Shown here in pieces: positions 20,201 through 28,486 of a stretch of 64,000 bases of DNA. The stretch spans positions 62,001 through 126,000 of the forward strand of contig JAKVAZ010000001.1 in NCBI GenBank assembly GCA_022447225.1, given 5' to 3'. Every line of letters starts with the position of its first letter. The first letter of the stretch is position 1. Under the pieces are notes generated by a model. It was not told the DNA's origin, made no database searches, and worked only from the letters and a program-made list of their open reading frames with translations. The position numbers and the translations under genes are program-made. Source of the stretch: Fuerstiella sp. Lineage in GTDB: Bacteria > Planctomycetota > Planctomycetia > Planctomycetales > Planctomycetaceae.

Positions 20201-22689
20201 CAGGGCGGCTGCCGGTGATCACTGTTGCTCAGACCGCAACAGAGTCCTTTCAGACAATCGAATTCAGTCTGCCTCAGTCGGCTGCCGGAATGCTGGGGTT
20301 GATTGCCGGTTTGATTGTTCTGTCCGGTCTGACCGTACGGACATCACTGAAGGATTCCCGGTTTCTCAGACGCGGCTGGCGGATTGCACTGCTGATTCCA
20401 CGACTCGTCGTTCTGGCTCTGCTGGTCGTGATTCTGGTCAATCCCAGTCGCCGTACTCAAACGTCGCGCACCGAACAGTCCCGTGTGGGGGTGCTGGTCG
20501 ATACGTCTCTGTCCATGGACTATCCGTCTTCGGTTTCGGCCGCGCAGACAGCAGAACAACGTCTGGCGGAAGCTGATCCTGACGATAACCACAGTCGTTT
20601 GGCGGCCGTGCAGCAGACTCTGGTGGACTCGGACATGCTGCAGCAGCTCAGTGACACGCATGCCGTATCTGTTTATACGTTCGATTCAGAACTAACAGGT
20701 CCGCAGGTCGGTCTTGTTAACGGCGAAGTCCGATTCGCTGATCATTTGCCGGACCGCAAAGCAGAGATCACCGACGACTTAAGCGACCCTCCGTCGTGGA
20801 ACCGGATCCTGACGGCTCAGGGGTCGGAAACACGGCTGGGCGAAGCCCTGCACGAAATGATCGGCCGGATGGCCGGACGCACTCTGTCGGGAATCATCGT
20901 GGTGTCGGACGGACAGTCCAATGTCGGTCTGGATCCCGCACTGGCCCGGCAGCGTGCGGAGCGCAGCGACACCCGCATCATCAGCGTCGGCGTGGGCAGT
21001 CCGAAACCTCAGACAAACATCTGGGTGGCCGGAGTGCAGGCGCCTGCCGACGTGCATCGCGGCGATCCGTTTGATCTGACCGTGATTGTTCAGGGTAACC
21101 GGGCGCAACCGGCATCGGGAACCGTTGAACTGTATGAACAGTCAGCAGACGGCGACGGCAGCGACCGTCGCCATGTGGAAGACCGGCCGTTCGCACTGAA
21201 TGCCGACGGTCTTCCGGTCCCCGTGCGGTTCTCCCGCCAGATCAGCGTCCCGGGACACTACGAATTTGTGGCAAAAGTCGTATTGAATGACACATCGGTA
21301 CGTGAGCTGACGGTTGAAGACAATCAGCGACACTGTCGTGTGGAAGTCACCGATCGCCGGATGAATGTTCTGGTGATTTCCAGCGGACCGATGCGAGAGT
21401 ACCGGTTTGTCAGAAATACCTTGTACCGGCATACAGGCATAGATTCGGACGTCTGGCTGCAAACGGTAACCGATGACAACGTGGGCATGGTGTCTCAGGA
21501 ATCCAGAAAGCTGCTGACCGGGTTTCCGGTCAGCGCGGCTGATCTGGCCAAATACAACGTCATCGTGGCATTCGATGCCGACTGGAATCGGTTGTCTGCA
21601 GAACAAAGACAGTTTTTGAACCGCTGGGTCCATCGTGATGCCGGAGGCTTAATCGCGGTTGCCGGAGAACTGCATACGCCTCAACTGGCTCTGGAAGCCG
21701 ACAAACTGCGGGATGTGAGTGTGCTTTATCCGGTGGTGCTGAACCGTTTGCTGGCGGATCTGCGGATCAGTCAGCGTGCCGATACCGCATCACCGGTGGT
21801 ACTCACACCGGAAGGACGGGCCAGTGAGTTTTTGAAAATTTCAGATGCCGCCGGTCAGACGTCGACGGATTTGTGGGAAACCTTTTCCGGCATTTATCGG
21901 TCCTACCCTGTCCGCAGTGTGCGCGACGGAGCCGTCGTGCTGGCACGTTACGCCAATCCGCGGGCAAGAACTCAGGACGGAGATCCGCCCTTTCTGGCGA
22001 CTCAGTTCTACGGAGCCGGCCGAACCTTTTTTGTGGGCTCAGCAGAAACGTGGCGTCTGCGATCGATCTCACCGGAAGGACACCAGCGGTTCTGGACAAG
22101 TTTGATTCGTGAGGCCGGACAGGGAAGTCGGCAGCGGGGAAACCCGCGGGGCCTGTTACTGGTGGACCGCACAGCCTCCAGTCCAGGTCAGCCGATCACA
22201 ATTCAGGCTCGACTGTATGACCCGCGAATGGAACCTCTGCAGACCGAAACCGTGCCGGTGAGCATCATTGATGCGGATGGTCGTCCGGCTTCGGTTCCTG
22301 ACCGGTTACGAAGTCATGTTCAGGGGACAGGACAGTTTTCGGCCGTTTTCCGGCCACTGCGTCCAGGCAGCTATCGTGTCACCGTGCCGGTCCCCGACTC
22401 GGCTGATGTGCTGCAGACCAACCTTGAAGTCACCCTGTCCAATCTGGAAAGTGAACGTTCCGAGCAGAATGTCGATTTACTGAAAAACCTAGTCCGGGAG
22501 ACCGGTGGTCGTTATCTGACACTGGAAGAATGCGGTGAACAACTGGCCGATCTGTTACCCGATCGAAGTGAACGAGCGGTGATCGACGAACAGCTGACAA
22601 CATTGTGGGACCGTTCATGGCTGATGTATACCATGATTGCCCTGTTAACATTTGAGTGGCTGCTGAGGCGCATTGTCCGGCTGTCGTGA
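20197..22689 (+). CDS. Large membrane VWA protein
   Basis: 830 residues with two N-terminal membrane segments (about 30-48 and 62-81), then a VWA domain with an intact MIDAS D102-x-S104-x-S106 ('VLVDTSLSM'). 'GIIVVSDGQSNVGLDPALA' and 'IISVGVGSPKPQTNIWVA' continue the VWA fold. Two immunoglobulin-like or CARDB-like stretches follow, then a glutamine-amidotransferase-like region (about 380-560: 'NVLVISSGPMREYRFVRNTL', 'VIVAFDADWNRLSAEQRQFL'), and a C-terminal membrane helix ending 'LTFEWLLRRIVRLS'. It pairs with the BatA-like gene by a four-base overlap. Two VWA membrane proteins in tandem is the usual arrangement in this planctomycete cluster. Function beyond membership of the MoxR system is not known. 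Confidence 0.9.
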   Translation: MTGRLPVITVAQTATESFQTIEFSLPQSAAGMLGLIAGLIVLSGLTVRTSLKDSRFLRRGWRIALLIPRLVVLALLVVILVNPSRRTQTSRTEQSRVGVLVDTSLSMDYPSSVSAAQTAEQRLAEADPDDNHSRLAAVQQTLVDSDMLQQLSDTHAVSVYTFDSELTGPQVGLVNGEVRFADHLPDRKAEITDDLSDPPSWNRILTAQGSETRLGEALHEMIGRMAGRTLSGIIVVSDGQSNVGLDPALARQRAERSDTRIISVGVGSPKPQTNIWVAGVQAPADVHRGDPFDLTVIVQGNRAQPASGTVELYEQSADGDGSDRRHVEDRPFALNADGLPVPVRFSRQISVPGHYEFVAKVVLNDTSVRELTVEDNQRHCRVEVTDRRMNVLVISSGPMREYRFVRNTLYRHTGIDSDVWLQTVTDDNVGMVSQESRKLLTGFPVSAADLAKYNVIVAFDADWNRLSAEQRQFLNRWVHRDAGGLIAVAGELHTPQLALEADKLRDVSVLYPVVLNRLLADLRISQRADTASPVVLTPEGRASEFLKISDAAGQTSTDLWETFSGIYRSYPVRSVRDGAVVLARYANPRARTQDGDPPFLATQFYGAGRTFFVGSAETWRLRSISPEGHQRFWTSLIREAGQGSRQRGNPRGLLLVDRTASSPGQPITIQARLYDPRMEPLQTETVPVSIIDADGRPASVPDRLRSHVQGTGQFSAVFRPLRPGSYRVTVPVPDSADVLQTNLEVTLSNLESERSEQNVDLLKNLVRETGGRYLTLEECGEQLADLLPDRSERAVIDEQLTTLWDRSWLMYTMIALLTFEWLLRRIVRLS

Positions 22690-22719
22690 CCCGGAAATCC
22701 GTCTGCTTTCGGGAATTCC

Positions 22720-23388
22720 ATGACCCGCACATTAATTCTTATTCCCACACAAACCGAACGTGATGTTCTGCAGCCGCTTTTGAAAACCGCGGCAGACACC
22801 GGCGACCGGGTGGAACTGTGTGGTTTTGGTCTGGTGGCTGCGGCCGCTCGAACCATGCAGCTGATCGGCGACGTGCATCCGGAGCGAGTGATTCTGGTGG
22901 GGCTGGCGGGAACGTTTTCGGACCGGCTGCCTGTGGGAAGTGCGACAACGTTCGCTGAAGTGGCGTGCTTTGGAATCGGAGCCGGCAGCGGTGACCGGCA
23001 TCAGACGGCCGGTAACATGGGATGGAATCATCTGGATCTTCCTGCGACGCAGGATCGGCCCGAAGCCGTCACCGTAGCGGATACGATTGCCATCGCAGGA
23101 TCAGTAGTATCGGACGAGACCGTTCCGCCGCCGCAGCTGCTGTCTGTAGCCGCCGCATCAGCCAACCGAAAGGATGCGGCCATTCGAAGTCGGCGATTTC
23201 CGCAGGCAGTAGCCGAAGACATGGAAGGATTTGGTGTCGCTCTGGCATGCCGGTTGACGCAGGCACCACTGGACATCGTGCGGGGGATTTCGAATCAGGC
23301 GGGAGACCGGGATCTGTCGAACTGGCAGATCGAAAGCGCCCTGCAGGCAGCCGCACAAATCGTGCTGCAGTTGAAATCGACCTGGTAA
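22720..23388 (+). CDS. mqnB: Futalosine hydrolase-like nucleosidase
   Basis: 222 residues of the purine-nucleoside-phosphorylase fold. Features of the MqnB/MTA-SAH nucleosidase group are visible: 'ILIPTQTERDVLQPLL' at the start, 'RVILVGLAGTFSDRLPVGS', 'AVAEDMEGFGVALACRLTQ' (the Glu-Met-Glu-like substrate site, here EDMEG), and 'DIVRGISNQAGDRDLSNWQI', which carries the catalytic Asp. The last segment closely resembles futalosine hydrolases, which release hypoxanthine from futalosine in the alternative menaquinone pathway. It lies 30 bases after the VWA gene and may be cotranscribed. No other futalosine-pathway gene is in the window, so the symbol is a family-level call. Confidence 0.75.
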   Translation: MTRTLILIPTQTERDVLQPLLKTAADTGDRVELCGFGLVAAAARTMQLIGDVHPERVILVGLAGTFSDRLPVGSATTFAEVACFGIGAGSGDRHQTAGNMGWNHLDLPATQDRPEAVTVADTIAIAGSVVSDETVPPPQLLSVAAASANRKDAAIRSRRFPQAVAEDMEGFGVALACRLTQAPLDIVRGISNQAGDRDLSNWQIESALQAAAQIVLQLKSTW

Positions 23389-23636
23389 GCCGAAACCAAA
23401 TTTTTGTTTCCCGTGAACAAACACGTGAATCTCCTGTTCTCAGTCGTGTGTCCGGTTGTTTATGCCACTCCGGTGCATCAGCTGAGACCACAACCCGGCC
23501 CTGCACCGGCGGAACCATTCAATGGTTTGAAAGCGGAATAAATCAGCGGGCAGGAACTGCATGGAGCTGACAGTCGCTTACAACCGTGAGTCTTTTTCAT
23601 TTTTGCGCGGGGAAAAATGTGCTTCCAGTTCAGTGA

Positions 23637-24806
23637 CTATGGAACCCGCGTCTGAATTGATTCCAGTGCACCATCGCGATTGACAATGATATTGATTCGC
23701 AGCCCGCTGCGGATTTTGGCCAGACAGGTTTTCAACTGGCTGCTCGTCTGAATCACTTCGTCATCGACCAGCACCACCAGGTCACCTCGACGAAATCCGG
23801 CTTTGGCCGACACCGATTCGGAGATAACTCGATCGATGTACGCCGGTGTTTCTTCCAGAACATCGGGCAGCAGCGTCAGACCCCAATTCGAAGTGAGCTG
23901 TCGATCTGACAGCGGTGCAATCACCCGTTCTTCGGTTTCCTGTTGCAGTGATCCTCCCGACAGGATCGTATCGATGACCGGGTTAAGCAATGCAAAGGGG
24001 ACAGCATAATTGACCCAAGTCCCTGAATCGTCGTGTCGAAGTTCCCGTCCGAGCATGCCAATGGCCGTTCCGCGGATGTCGGTCAGCAGGCCTCCCGCGG
24101 CCCCGGAATTGTTGGTGATAGCATCCAGAATCAGAACCCTTGAACGAATTGGCAGCTTCCAGCGACCAAACCCAGCGGTCAGTACTGCGTCAGCGGCAAT
24201 AATCCCGTGCACCACAGACACACGTTCATTTCCGGCAGCAACATGGAACATGTTGCTGAATGCCCGCACTTCACTGCCGACCTCCGGTCTCACTTCAGCC
24301 GCCCGATCAACAAATTGAAATCTTTGGTCTCCGTGAGTAACCAGCTTGAGAACAGCCAGGTCGTGAGCCGCGCTGGTGCCCACCACATCCAGCTGATATC
24401 GACGGCCATCCGACGTAACGGCCGTCAGGTATCCGGTATTCACCAGGTGATTCCAGACGGTCACCACATGACCACTGTCTGATATCAATATTCCGGATCC
24501 ATATGAATCCAGATTCCCGGCTCCGGCACCAAACAGTTTCACCACCACACTGCATGATTCAACAATGGCATGCGGGGGAATTGCTTTGACGTCTGCTGCA
24601 GGCAGCGTGAACAACGTTAAAAGTAACATCAGGCACTGCCGGCTCAACCATTGTGCGCGGCCGGAGTCTGGCCGAGAGATCGTGCACAATTCGGACAGTT
24701 CGGACAGTTCGGCCGGACCCGACTTCTGTGCGTTTGGCCACAGCGGCTCAGCCGAAACAGATTTCGCGGACACTTCTTTTGTGCTCAACCGCCGACAAAT
24801 GCTCAT
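23637..24806 (-). CDS. HtrA-like protease homologue with PDZ domain, probably catalytically inactive
   Basis: 389 residues; a signal-like hydrophobic segment lies at about 56-72, so the true start may be internal. The trypsin-like domain is clear: 'YGSGILISDSGHVVTVWNHLV' (His120) and 'AAHDLAVLKL' (Asp149). Where the active protease upstream has 'PGNSGGPLFDIQG', this protein has 'SGAAGGLLTDIRG', placing Ala237 at the nucleophile position. A Ser at 234 sits outside the expected place. A PDZ domain follows (about 300-389, 'AGFRRGDLVVLVDDEVIQTS'). The start overlaps the stop of the HtrA-like gene by four bases (24803-24806), so the two proteins are made together. It may serve as a regulatory or substrate-binding partner. 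Confidence 0.85.
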   Translation of the reverse strand: MSICRRLSTKEVSAKSVSAEPLWPNAQKSGPAELSELSELCTISRPDSGRAQWLSRQCLMLLLTLFTLPAADVKAIPPHAIVESCSVVVKLFGAGAGNLDSYGSGILISDSGHVVTVWNHLVNTGYLTAVTSDGRRYQLDVVGTSAAHDLAVLKLVTHGDQRFQFVDRAAEVRPEVGSEVRAFSNMFHVAAGNERVSVVHGIIAADAVLTAGFGRWKLPIRSRVLILDAITNNSGAAGGLLTDIRGTAIGMLGRELRHDDSGTWVNYAVPFALLNPVIDTILSGGSLQQETEERVIAPLSDRQLTSNWGLTLLPDVLEETPAYIDRVISESVSAKAGFRRGDLVVLVDDEVIQTSSQLKTCLAKIRSGLRINIIVNRDGALESIQTRVP

Positions 24807-26569
24807 TTGCGAATTTCCGCCGAATGGACATGGAGCCAGGCAATCTCACCGGTCTGGCACACGATCACGCCAATGCGAGTGGGAGCGGGGATCTCACCGT
24901 GCATGTTCCATCCCTCAAACAGCACTCGGGACTCATCCTGTCCGGCGCCTGAATTGACATCAACCCCGTACGGCAATGGGCTGCCCTGAGCAAATAGCCA
25001 GCGGCAGCTGACGGTGCCTTCCATGGTTTGCAATACGTCCACATGCTGCCCTGTTTCGTAATGCTGTTCGGCTCCGGCATAGAAAATTTCTGACCACGAA
25101 CCCACAGGATCGCGAAATAGCCGGTGCCACTGCACGGCAACCGTCAGCAGTCCCGGAAAATCATGGGGTTCTGCGTCGGGGGTCAGGTTGTCTGCATCCT
25201 GATGCCACGGCAGCTTGTCCTGGGTGAGACCCGCACCCTGTTCAGCGACCACCAGCGGCATCAATTCATTCGAACCATCTGCAGAAATTGAAAGCTGCCA
25301 GGTCCTGGACAGATGTGGGCAGGATTCCAGTTCCTGCTGAATCGGTGCCAGCAGCCGTGTCTGGTGCTGTCGATTGAACGCATAGTTGGCAAACCCGTCA
25401 CGAGCTTCGAACAGATGGGCAAATTCGGCGGGGGGCTGCATGGGTTCTGTTTTGCGGGCCGCATCGGGTTCGTCGGGCGCCTTGGGTCTTTGTGGATTTG
25501 GCTTTGCGTTTTTCTGCGGAAGCGGGGGCGCCTGCTGAAATTCGTGCAGCGGTCGCAGACGCAGGGAGGTCTTCTGCAGACCATCGCGATTGCGGAACGT
25601 CAGCGGCACTCGATTTTCAGCCGGGAAGATGCCCAAAATATTTTTGAAATCATTGGCGCTGGTCAGTGCCCGGCCGGCAAAGGAAACCAGTTCGTCGCCG
25701 GGTCGCAAACCTCGCCGCCAGGCTTCTGAAATTTCAATGACGTCGGAGACCAAAACGCGTCCGCTGATGTCGGTTTCGACTGCAAATTCGGAAGTACCGT
25801 GATCCACAATCCGCCCGGACTTCAGATGATCAATGAACAACTGTACCTGACGCACCGAAATGGCGTAGGCGGCACCCACGTTGACCCGACCTCGCTGCTC
25901 AAAAGATGCCCGGCCGTTGATTCCGATCCAGCGTCCCTGAATGTCGAACAAAGGGCCACCGGAATTCCCCGGATTGATGGACGCATCAATCTGAATGCAG
26001 TCGGTGTATTCCAGATAGGTATTAGCCGGATACTGATAGCGATGAATTCCGCTGGCGATACCAAAAGTGACTGTGGGGGAAAAATCATCGGCAAGCAAAA
26101 ACGGGTTGCCAAGCGCCATGACTTCGTCGCCCACCTGGACTTCATCACTGTTTCCGGCGGTGGCGAACGGAAAATCTGATCGGCCCAGCAGCCGGATCAT
26201 TGCGACGTCACCGGTCGGATCGATTCCCACAATCACAGCGTCGTAGACCTGGCCGTCGTTGAGTCCGCATTTGAAGAAACTGCCACCGTCGGCAATCACG
26301 TGATAATTGGTGACCGCGTATCCGTCGGCGGAAATCAGCACTCCCGATCCACCACCCTGTGCGTCAGGAGGCATCACACACACAACACCGGGAGAAATGC
26401 GGGTCAGGACTTCAATGCGGTGCTGTTCGCGCTGCTGCCAGCCAGGCAGAACATCGGAGGCACCCACTGCCGCACTGCCGGCCAGCGGCACCGACAAGGC
26501 ACCAATGAGCACAGCCAAACAAATTTGCCGATCAGTCTGGTGCATTCCGGTGTTCATCAGGGAATTCAT
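24803..26569 (-). CDS. HtrA/DegP-like serine protease with PDZ domain and extra C-terminal domain
   Basis: 588 residues. Signal peptide at about 14-37. The protease domain has the complete triad: His90 in 'YAVTNYHVIADG', Asp121 in 'DPTGDVAMIRLL', and Ser203 in 'INPGNSGGPLFDIQG'. A PDZ domain follows (about 270-355, 'WRRGLRPGDELVSFAGRAL'). After a Pro/Lys-rich linker ('PPLPQKNAKPNPQRPKAPDE') comes a C-terminal domain of roughly 200 residues that HtrA proteases normally lack. It contains 'LFEARDGFANYAFNRQHQT' and 'EGWNMHGEIPAPTRIGV', and I do not recognise it. Probable role is periplasmic quality control or targeted proteolysis. It is coupled to the inactive homologue downstream and follows the NPCBM-type gene by five bases. 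Confidence 0.9.
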   Translation of the reverse strand: MNSLMNTGMHQTDRQICLAVLIGALSVPLAGSAAVGASDVLPGWQQREQHRIEVLTRISPGVVCVMPPDAQGGGSGVLISADGYAVTNYHVIADGGSFFKCGLNDGQVYDAVIVGIDPTGDVAMIRLLGRSDFPFATAGNSDEVQVGDEVMALGNPFLLADDFSPTVTFGIASGIHRYQYPANTYLEYTDCIQIDASINPGNSGGPLFDIQGRWIGINGRASFEQRGRVNVGAAYAISVRQVQLFIDHLKSGRIVDHGTSEFAVETDISGRVLVSDVIEISEAWRRGLRPGDELVSFAGRALTSANDFKNILGIFPAENRVPLTFRNRDGLQKTSLRLRPLHEFQQAPPLPQKNAKPNPQRPKAPDEPDAARKTEPMQPPAEFAHLFEARDGFANYAFNRQHQTRLLAPIQQELESCPHLSRTWQLSISADGSNELMPLVVAEQGAGLTQDKLPWHQDADNLTPDAEPHDFPGLLTVAVQWHRLFRDPVGSWSEIFYAGAEQHYETGQHVDVLQTMEGTVSCRWLFAQGSPLPYGVDVNSGAGQDESRVLFEGWNMHGEIPAPTRIGVIVCQTGEIAWLHVHSAEIRK

Positions 26570-26574
26570 GATGG

Positions 26575-27828
26575 CTATGGAACGATAAGCAGTCGGGCGT
26601 TGGCAAGATCAAGGAAATCGCAGGCACTGTCGTCATCACCGAAATCCACCAGAATCGACAATGTACGAACTCCGCGAACGTCGAGATCGATCGTCAGGGG
26701 ATCGGCCGGTGCATCGAGCACCTGATTCCATGCTTCGTCGCCGTCTGTCAGGATTGAAAGCTGCACTTTGCTGGGATTGTCGGATTGGGAGCAGTTAAAC
26801 GCAACTTCGTCATCCACACCGGCAATCGTCTGGAAGGCGGTGTACCGGCTATCGAGTGCATAGTCGATGCGACAGCGCGGAAACAACCAGATTCCCTTCC
26901 TGTAGACTTTGCCACGCAGAGTCAGCGGCAGTGGCCCGAACGGCCCCATCGGGATTTTGTCGCGGTGAAGCTTCCACAGATTCAGCGCGTCTTCACTCAG
27001 CACCTCACCGGACTTCAAAAGTTCGGCCAGCAGCGATCCGTCCGGATGAATTCCGAAATAGGTTTCTTTGACCGGGTCCAGGTCTGACAGATAGTGAAAT
27101 CGTCCACCACTGAAATCGATACGATGCAGCGTTTCCAGGGAGATCTTCAGCGTCTGGTCCCATGAGGACAAAACAGTGAGGCCATCGCCGTCGGTGATCA
27201 GACTTTGCGCAATAAAAGCGGACCCGTCGGCAAACTGAATGGTGGTGGTGCCTGTTGATGCTGTGGTGTTCGCTGCAAAGATGAGTCCGTAGATTCGCGA
27301 ACGCGGCACGGGCACCGTATCGCCGTCCAGCACAAAATCCACGTTGTCCCCGCTCACCGCACTCACAATGCCGCCGTAAAAATCGAGACCCGTACCGTCA
27401 CGTTTTTTAAGGATCAGTAAATCGTTTTCATTCGTACGCTTCAGAAACATATTCCACTGTTCGTCCCAGTCAGGATTTGCAGAAGACAGCCGCACTGCCC
27501 GCAGGGCTGCGCGGGGAATCACAAGTGGTCCGACGGCAGACGTCTCTGAACGGGCCTGCTGTGCGGTCAGACTTTCCAGACCACACTCAATCTGTGAGCC
27601 GTCAGCCAGCAGAATGCGTCCCTGATCGGACGGTTCTGATATCTGAACATCTGTGGTGACGGACACGATGTCCTCCAGGGCGATCGTGTTCGATTTTCCG
27701 TCTTTTTCCAGGGTGAGTTCCTGGGGACTGATTGATGTCAGCGAACCGGTGAACGCATCTCCGTTCAGCAGGTCCAGCCGCACGTCGATCGCCACCAGCA
27801 GCACAGTGATCAGTTGCAGAATAAGCAT
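26575..27828 (-). CDS. Secreted protein with C-terminal NPCBM-like domain
   Basis: 417 residues if started at ATG 27828, which places the hydrophobic 'MLILQLITVLLVAIDVRLDL' at the very N-terminus as a signal sequence. An upstream in-frame start at 28008 would add 60 residues with no signal features. The middle contains repeats of an 'L-x-DG-x-x' type beta unit ('LLNGDAFTGSLTSISPQELT', 'ILLADGSQIECGLESL', 'IQFADGSAFIAQSL'), about three copies. The C-terminal part ('RKGIWLFPRCRIDYALDSRY', 'GVDDEVAFNCSQSDNPSKVQ', 'IDLDVRGVRTLSILVDFGDD') matches the NPCBM/NEW2 carbohydrate-binding domain. It probably acts outside the cytoplasm, binding glycans. Five bases separate it from the HtrA-like gene. Confidence 0.8.
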   Translation of the reverse strand: MLILQLITVLLVAIDVRLDLLNGDAFTGSLTSISPQELTLEKDGKSNTIALEDIVSVTTDVQISEPSDQGRILLADGSQIECGLESLTAQQARSETSAVGPLVIPRAALRAVRLSSANPDWDEQWNMFLKRTNENDLLILKKRDGTGLDFYGGIVSAVSGDNVDFVLDGDTVPVPRSRIYGLIFAANTTASTGTTTIQFADGSAFIAQSLITDGDGLTVLSSWDQTLKISLETLHRIDFSGGRFHYLSDLDPVKETYFGIHPDGSLLAELLKSGEVLSEDALNLWKLHRDKIPMGPFGPLPLTLRGKVYRKGIWLFPRCRIDYALDSRYTAFQTIAGVDDEVAFNCSQSDNPSKVQLSILTDGDEAWNQVLDAPADPLTIDLDVRGVRTLSILVDFGDDDSACDFLDLANARLLIVP

Positions 27829-28051
27829 GGAAGTCCGGCCGATTGCGGGATAACGATGACTGGTCAGCCTATCACAACCGGCAGGTTCCGACCACGAGGA
27901 ATTGTCCGTGGTCACGGAACAGATGAATTGCCGCAACGGGTATGGGGGCAGGCAGCCCGTGCCGGTGAAGCTGCCAGGCAGCAACTGACCTGCGGGATGT
28001 CGGGTCACAGGTCATTCAATTCACTGCGGGAAATCCGATCTCGGTCCGGAA

Positions 28052-28447
28052 TTAACCGCAGACCTGCCCCGTTCCCGGAGCGTCGAACGCGTTTTTGAAA
28101 TGTTCAATTTGTGGATGCGCCGTGTTTGACTCCCACACAATCGAGACCACGTCAAACCGACAGGACTGGTTCAAACGCCGCTGAGCTCTGAGCCACGCCA
28201 GGGCGGTACGTGCAATCTTTTTTTGCTTTGCCAGGTCCACCGCTTCGAACGGCTGTCCGGCGTCCGTGGTGCGGCGGGTTTTGACTTCCACAAAAACAAT
28301 CTGGTTGCTGTCCATCGCAATAATGTCGACTTCGCCAAAACGATTTCTGTGTTGACGCTCCAGAATTCGATATCCTAACTGCTTCAGGAATCGGACCGCC
28401 TGACGTTCTCCCCGGTCACCCAGAAGCTTGTGAAGGAAACGTTTCAT
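28052..28447 (-). CDS. YraN family (UPF0102) nuclease-like protein
   Basis: 131 residues, standard for the family. It has 'GDRGERQAVRFLKQLGYRIL', the catalytic-type 'NRFGEVDIIAMD' (Asp41), and 'IVFVEVKTRRTTDAGQPFEA' (Glu54-x-Lys56), the D...ExK pattern of the restriction-endonuclease-like fold. The usual 'K-x-x-x-x-x-x-A-x-x-W-L' region follows ('KKIARTALAWLRAQ'). The family is near-universal in bacteria, and a Holliday-junction or DNA-repair role has been proposed but is not settled. It lies 39 bases after the coiled-coil protein gene and is separated from the NPCBM-type gene by 223 bases. Confidence 0.92.
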   Translation of the reverse strand: MKRFLHKLLGDRGERQAVRFLKQLGYRILERQHRNRFGEVDIIAMDSNQIVFVEVKTRRTTDAGQPFEAVDLAKQKKIARTALAWLRAQRRLNQSCRFDVVSIVWESNTAHPQIEHFKNAFDAPGTGQVCG

Positions 28448-28486
28448 GGGATGCCGCTTGTGCAGGCAGTTGGAAGTCGATGCGGA

